Positions 6,286-9,200 of a DNA stretch of 9,200 bases are shown here, piece after piece. Location: NCBI GenBank assembly GCA_022561895.1, contig JADFQH010000103.1, positions 1 to 9,200 of the forward strand. The letters are read 5' to 3'. The position numbers were made by a program, and so were the translations under genes. Below the pieces are notes generated by a model that did not search any database, had not been told where the DNA came from, and was given only the letters and a program-made list of their open reading frames with translations. Origin of the DNA: Methanobacteriota archaeon. GTDB lineage: Archaea; Halobacteriota; Halobacteria; Halobacteriales; Halalkalicoccaceae. Within the stretch, counting starts at the first letter, position 1; each line of letters opens with the position of its first letter.

Positions 6286-7827
6286 TTAGCGCCGTCGCAC
6301 CAACAGGTACGCGGCCACAGCGAGCGCCGCGAGCGCGATGCCCACACCGAAGCCGGGCAGCTCGTCGCTCTCGTCGTCCTCTTCGGATTCACCCGTGTCC
6401 TCATCCATCTCGTCGGGTTCGGGAACACTCTCGCCAGTGCCGGGCCGGGCGTCTTCGGAGATCTCGGTGAGCGAATCGATCTCGGGCGCGTGGGTGATCG
6501 CCACGGTGTCGTCTTCGATACTGAGGTGATAGGCTCCCTCGTAGCCACCCTCGCTGATGACGTAGGTGTCGCTCTCGACTCGCTCGCCGTCCCAGTAGTC
6601 GAGGAGTTCGTCGAAGCCGCTTGCGAAAGTCGCGGCGTCTCCGGGAGAGTCCCACGCGAGCGCCCAGACGTAGCCGACCTCCTCGCCGTTGCTGTAGGCG
6701 TGGAACCGGTCGCCGTTCCAACCAGTGGCGTACTCGTGGCCGTAGTCGAACGCGCCGTATGGCGGTGGGTCGCTCTCGTAGGTGAACCACTCGTCGGGCG
6801 GGATCACCCAGTCCTGTCCGCCGCTGTCATAGAGCGGGTTGACGAACATGGTCGTGATCGCGGCCATTCCTAAAGAGTCGGCGTCGGGTCCGGCTTCAGG
6901 CTCGATGCGCTCCCACTCGCCCGAATGGGAGTCCTCGATTTCGATCTCGCGGGGTTCGTCATCCGGGTAGCTCTCGGGGAAGATCACCTGCTCGGTGGTT
7001 TGTGGCGGATCGTCGTATAGCGCGTTCACGGCCGCCCAGCCACCCTCTTCGTGAACTACCTCGATGAAGGCCGGACCGGAATCGTAGGGCTGGAAATCGA
7101 GTAAGAGGAGCCCGAGATTCGCGGGCTGGTCGGGCTGTTCGCCGTCACCGGGTTCGGCTCCCTCGGGAATCAGACACTCCCACTCCTCTTCACAGCGCTC
7201 CTCGTAGAGGGTTTCGACGTAGACGGCGTCACCCTCGACCAGGCCGAGTTCGGCGTTCGCGCCGTCCTGTGTCTGAGCGCTGTAGTTTTCGAGACCCCAC
7301 TGTTGGTCCTGGTAGGCGTGGACGAGTTCGTGGGCGAGCGTCAGTTCGTTTATCCGTGGCTCGTCGCCCGAAACGAGGACGATCTCGCCGGTCGCGGGCG
7401 AGTAAAACCCCGCGACAGCAGTCTCCAAGTTCTCGGCTTGGGCGGCGGTTGCATCCTCGTCGCCCCCGACGAGAAAGAGCGCCTGGAGCTTCGCGTTCTC
7501 GAAGGTCGACTGCTCCTCGGGGAGTTCGCCACCCGTCCCGCCGTACTGCTCGGTGAACTCCTCACGGGTGACGACAGTTACTGGCGGGCGCTCCTCGAAC
7601 TCGGCTCCTCTCAGTTCTTCGACCCGGACCATCGAGCGATCAACGACAGCTTCGATTTCCTGATCCGAAAGCCCCTCGTCGGCAGCGATTTCGAGTTCGT
7701 CGTCGGGATCCGCGGCCTGCCATTCGGCCTGTGCGTCTACGGGTTCGCTGGGGGAAAGCGGCGCAACCGCACCGGCAGCAAGCAGACAGAACCCAAGGGC
7801 AACGACGAGACCATCTCGGCGCTGTCC
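6286..7827 (-). CDS. Secreted PGF-CTERM surface protein, HExxH putative metallopeptidase (5' end missing)
   Basis: This is a haloarchaeal surface protein, most like the Hvo_1808 family by memory of its layout. Residues are counted in the 513 that remain. An export signal comes first (RRDG then hydrophobic 7-23). HELVH (166-170) in the context HELVHAYQDQQW is a zinc-peptidase motif, and GLVEGDA (195-201) places Glu198 28 residues on as a likely third ligand. An acidic spacer (about 463-490) leads to PGF (491-493), a 17-residue hydrophobic helix and RRR at the end. That is a PGF-CTERM signal, which archaeosortase removes while attaching a lipid anchor, so the protein should sit outside the membrane near the S-layer. 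Proteolysis is inferred, not shown. No ATG, GTG or TTG lies in frame before the signal peptide: the codon before residue 1 is GTT, and the next in-frame starts lie in foreign sequence. The real start was lost at the junction near 7830. Confidence 0.85.
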   Translation of the reverse strand, partial: GQRRDGLVVALGFCLLAAGAVAPLSPSEPVDAQAEWQAADPDDELEIAADEGLSDQEIEAVVDRSMVRVEELRGAEFEERPPVTVVTREEFTEQYGGTGGELPEEQSTFENAKLQALFLVGGDEDATAAQAENLETAVAGFYSPATGEIVLVSGDEPRINELTLAHELVHAYQDQQWGLENYSAQTQDGANAELGLVEGDAVYVETLYEERCEEEWECLIPEGAEPGDGEQPDQPANLGLLLLDFQPYDSGPAFIEVVHEEGGWAAVNALYDDPPQTTEQVIFPESYPDDEPREIEIEDSHSGEWERIEPEAGPDADSLGMAAITTMFVNPLYDSGGQDWVIPPDEWFTYESDPPPYGAFDYGHEYATGWNGDRFHAYSNGEEVGYVWALAWDSPGDAATFASGFDELLDYWDGERVESDTYVISEGGYEGAYHLSIEDDTVAITHAPEIDSLTEISEDARPGTGESVPEPDEMDEDTGESEEDDESDELPGFGVGIALAALAVAAYLLVRRR

Positions 7828-7830
7828 AAC

Positions 7831-7905
7831 ATTTTTACCGAGACCCTCGGGCCGTGGGCGGTGTGGGTTTTCAGCATTGGCGCGTTTGCCATTCTGTTCT
7901 CGACG
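7831..7905 (+). pseudogene. Fragment of an Nramp-type metal transporter
   Basis: In one plus-strand frame this patch encodes IFTETLGPWAVWVFSIGAFA and then ILFSTV. The (Y/F)TETLGPWAxWxFxxGAFxxLFST pattern matches a transmembrane segment of bacterial Nramp (SLC11) Mn/Fe transporters as I know them. Only about 25 residues are present, one membrane helix with its lead-in. There is no transporter sequence on either side: the left side is the reverse strand of a haloarchaeal signal peptide and the right side is an extensin-like C-terminus. The exact edges are uncertain by about 15 bases, since the left edge may reach back to 7810 and the right edge lies within shared bases around 7898-7914. The family call rests on a short match. 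Confidence 0.55.
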
Positions 7906-7998
7906 GTGCTCTCGCCCGACTATAACGCCGCGCATCGCGATCACTTGCACCTCGACGAGGCGGAGCGCGGGGAATGGGGATGGCGGGCCTGTCGGTAG
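7906..7998 (+). pseudogene. C-terminal end of an extensin-like protein (sphingomonad type)
   Basis: The frame VLSPDYNAAHRDHLHLDEAE continues through RGEWGWRACR to a TAG stop at 7996-7998. The pattern PDYNxAHRDHxHLD with a terminal Cys is the end of the extensin-like C-terminal domain (extensin_C) of alphaproteobacterial cell-envelope proteins, in which His and Asp recall the metal site of peptidoglycan LAS peptidases. Family proteins are usually 200 or more residues, and only the last 31 are here. The upstream frame stays open through the Nramp patch and into haloarchaeal antisense sequence, but that fusion is accidental. The function of the full protein is poorly known. The true gene would start elsewhere on the source chromosome. 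Confidence 0.65.
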
Positions 7999-8036
7999 GC
8001 CAGGTCTCGGCGCCAGGTCCGTCATCTTCCGCTCCA

Positions 8037-8066
8037 CCGTCATCCCCGCCTGTACGGGGATGACGG
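8037..8066. terminator. Perfect 12-bp inverted repeat, likely bidirectional terminator or REP-like element
   Basis: CCGTCATCCCCG (8037-8048) and CGGGGATGACGG (8055-8066) are exact inverted copies with a 6-base loop. The GTCATCCCCG core is a dispersed palindrome common in proteobacteria. It lies between the extensin-like gene end (7998) and the convergent stop of the gene at 8121-8119, where a shared terminator would be expected. No clear U-run follows on either strand, so it may be a REP-like repeat instead of, or as well as, a terminator. Confidence 0.6.
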
Positions 8067-8087
8067 GAGGAAGAAGACAAAGGGAAT

Positions 8088-8107
8088 CCCTCCCGCAAGC
8101 AGGAGGG
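8088..8107 (-). terminator. Second hairpin downstream of the unknown gene
   Basis: CCCTCC (8088-8093) pairs with GGAGGG (8102-8107) around an 8-base loop. On the minus strand it begins 12 bases past the stop at 8119 and is followed by a pyrimidine-rich stretch (TTCCCTTTGTCTTCTTCC), as a rho-independent terminator for the 8119-8670 gene would be. The U-tract is imperfect. Confidence 0.5.
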
Positions 8108-8118
8108 GAATTGGGAAA

Positions 8119-8670
8119 TCAGTGCGAGAGCGACGCGGTGTCGACCTTCTCCACCCAGGCCGGATAGAAGCTCGGCTGGCGGTTCGACCAGCCCGAGGCA
8201 GTGGCGGCGGCTTCGCTGATCGACTGGAGCAGCTTGCGGCGCAGGTCCGGATGGAGATGCGGCAGCGCCGCCGCGGCGCAGAAGGCCGAGGGGAGCCAGG
8301 GGCGCACTTCGGCGCCGATCAGCCGCTCGTAGAGGAAGCGGAAGCTCGAGAAGCTGGTCAGGCGGCCCTGGCTCAGGTCGAAGGCGGCGATGGCGACGAG
8401 CGGCGACATGAACGGCTCGATGGAATCGAAGTCGCTGTCGTCGGGCATCAGCGCGCGGACTTCGTGGAGGCGCTCATAGACATGCGCCTGGGCGCGGATG
8501 CTGGCGGCCTCGACCACGTCGCGCGACCAGCGCGCCATCGCGTCCTCGCGGTCCAGCCCGATGTCGAGCGAGCGGCGCACATAGCGCTGGGTCGCCGCGC
8601 TGAAACCCGCGAATTCCTTCATTTCAGCCAGCGTCATCGCGCCTTCAGCCGGTTTTGCCCGTGCTCCCAT
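8119..8670 (-). CDS. Conserved-looking hypothetical protein, alphaproteobacterial
   Basis: I do not recognise this 183-residue protein. It appears soluble and mostly helical, with no signal peptide; the one hydrophobic stretch near AFCAAAALPHL (about 132-142) is too short and mixed to be a membrane helix. Visible landmarks are an N-terminal basic and charged helix (TQRYVRRSLDIGLDREDA), a central PDDSDFDSIEPFMSPLVA loop and helix, and a SSFRFLYERLIGAE segment. The start at 8670 is preceded by GGGAG nine bases upstream. A second ATG at residue 12 is possible but less well placed. Two hairpins follow the stop. The opposite strand holds a slightly longer open frame (8122-8715), but it is an Arg, Gly and Glu-rich shadow with no plausible fold, while this strand has balanced composition. 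The gene faces the extensin-like end and points away from the signal-peptide gene at 9093. Confidence 0.75.
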   Translation of the reverse strand: MGARAKPAEGAMTLAEMKEFAGFSAATQRYVRRSLDIGLDREDAMARWSRDVVEAASIRAQAHVYERLHEVRALMPDDSDFDSIEPFMSPLVAIAAFDLSQGRLTSFSSFRFLYERLIGAEVRPWLPSAFCAAAALPHLHPDLRRKLLQSISEAAATASGWSNRQPSFYPAWVEKVDTASLSH

Positions 8671-9092
8671 AGCTCAATACTCCCACCCCATATCGTGACC
8701 CTCCGAGACCGATAGTGCGGCAATATGGTTAACGAGCCGCTGAACCAGTCGTCGTCCCCTGTTCATTATAGGAAACCAACTGATTCCGCGGCGCAACATG
8801 CATGCGATGAACCGAAGTCCCGCTTGTGGAAAACTGCGCATAGTGATGGGCTTGCAGGGGGCAGCTGCCCATCCGGGGCGTATCCGGGTCCGGGTTCGCC
8901 CGTAGGGCCCGGCGGGTCGCCAGCGCGCGCCGGCGGCCGGTTTCCGGGCATGGTTCCTCGCGAATCAGGGCGAATCAGCAGGTCATCGGCTCGTCGCAAC
9001 GGTTCGTCCCATCGACCGGCCGCGGCCCTATACTTCCGTCCTATGATCTGGTCAGTCGCTGTTCATCAGACTGCTTCCTGACCGGGGGGTCC
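8671..9092. promoter_or_regulatory. 422-base divergent intergenic region with candidate promoters
   Basis: This is the only long gap in the bacterial part, between genes that diverge. On the minus strand TATAAT (8770-8765) could be a -10 box for the 8670 gene, but the best -35 (TTGCGC) is 20 bases away, which is too far for comfort. On the plus strand TATACT (9029-9034) could be a -10 for the 9093 gene, with no convincing -35. GANTC sites, targets of alphaproteobacterial CcrM methylation, lie at 8782-8786, 8962-8966 and 8972-8976. The middle (about 8845-8950) is very GC-rich, with an inverted repeat of GATGGGC (8845-8851) and GCCCATC (8867-8873). I found no tRNA, SRP RNA or tmRNA signature in it. 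Confidence 0.4.
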
Positions 9093-9200
9093 ATGAATTT
9101 CCGTGTTTTCGCAGCGCGTTTCGCGCTGATGGCTGTTTGCACCCTGATGATGGCCGCCCCCCAGGCGGCTTCGGCCAAGGGCCGTACCTTCTGGCAGTGC
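9093..9200 (+). CDS. N-terminus of exported protein, possibly CHAP-domain amidase (cut by window edge)
   Basis: Thirty-six codons are visible. MNFRVFAARF, then a hydrophobic core (residues 11-22), then PQAASA just before KGRTFWQC form a Sec signal peptide with a good A-x-A cleavage site after residue 28. The mature start FWQC resembles that of sphingomonad CHAP-domain proteins, in which the catalytic Cys follows soon after the signal peptide in a context such as (L/W)QCxPxAR. If that is right, Cys36 is the nucleophile of a periplasmic peptidoglycan amidase or endopeptidase. Only the signal peptide is certain; the CHAP call rests on a few residues. A G-run (9084-9089) four bases before the ATG is a weak ribosome site. 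Confidence 0.6.
   Translation, partial: MNFRVFAARFALMAVCTLMMAAPQAASAKGRTFWQC

Noticed and set aside
7303..7998. A 231-codon plus-strand frame that ends in Nramp-like and extensin-like sequence
   Set aside because: Its first two thirds are antisense to the metallopeptidase gene and show no protein-like pattern. The frame is open only by chance, so it is not a genuine fusion protein.
8122..8715. A 197-codon plus-strand frame opposite the 8119-8670 gene
   Set aside because: It is Arg, Gly, Ala and Glu-rich with no plausible core, lacks a good ribosome site, and runs through the other gene's terminator-side and start.
8825..8834. TGTGGAAAA resembling a DnaA box, hinting at an origin
   Set aside because: It is a single copy with one mismatch to the common box, with no cluster, AT-rich unwinding region or replication gene nearby.
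8725..9081. A 118-codon plus-strand frame in the bacterial intergenic region
   Set aside because: It is Pro, Gly, Arg and Ser-rich, has no ribosome site or motif, and covers the candidate promoter of the 9093 gene.
1..9200. CRISPR array, toxin-antitoxin pair, transposon or defence island
   Set aside because: I found no regularly spaced repeats, transposase or integrase motifs, or terminal inverted repeats flanking a gene.

Overview
The window is a mosaic of two unrelated lineages. Positions of about 150 to 7827 read as a haloarchaeon (class Halobacteria). The proteins are rich in Asp and Glu, promoters sit about 26-30 bases before start codons (leaderless style), the histidine kinase has the RHNLRN H-box, the RNase P RNA is of archaeal type, and one surface protein ends in a PGF-CTERM anchor. 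I cannot name the genus. Positions of about 7906 to 9200 read as an alphaproteobacterium, most likely a sphingomonad: an extensin-like C-terminus, a hairpin with the bacterial GTCATCCCCG core, a Shine-Dalgarno-led ORF, GANTC sites and a Sec signal peptide with an A-x-A end. Between them lies a patch of about 75 bases (7831-7905) that encodes a piece of an Nramp-type metal transporter and fits neither neighbour gene.

Layout. (1) 39-302, minus: the first 50 or so residues of a CDF metal-efflux protein, then an unrelated tail from about 150. (2) 414-3746, minus: an intact 1110-residue soluble PAS/GAF sensor histidine kinase. (3) 3811-4219, minus: RNase P RNA with its own TATA box, supported by CR I, the P4 helix with its bulged U, and P1. 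(4) 4503-5108, plus: an AMMECR1-domain protein. (5) 5105-6247, minus: nicotinate phosphoribosyltransferase, convergent with (4) and overlapping it by 4 bases at the stop codons. (6) 6286-7827, minus: a secreted HExxH putative metallopeptidase with a PGF-CTERM anchor, whose start codon is missing at the junction. (7) 7831-7905, plus: the Nramp fragment. (8) 7906-7998, plus: an extensin-like C-terminus. (9) 8119-8670, minus: an unrecognised 183-residue protein. (10) 9093 to the window edge, plus: the start of an exported protein, perhaps with a CHAP domain.

The haloarchaeal genes are mostly housekeeping (tRNA 5' processing, NAD salvage from nicotinate) plus one sensory kinase and one surface protein. 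Apart from the possibility that (6) and (5) are co-transcribed, they do not form an evident single pathway. No CRISPR array, defence system, transposase or tRNA is visible. The most notable feature is the multi-part junction at 7810-7915. A chimeric assembly or amplification artefact is the simplest reading, and inter-domain transfer is the alternative. I see no convincing new biological system.
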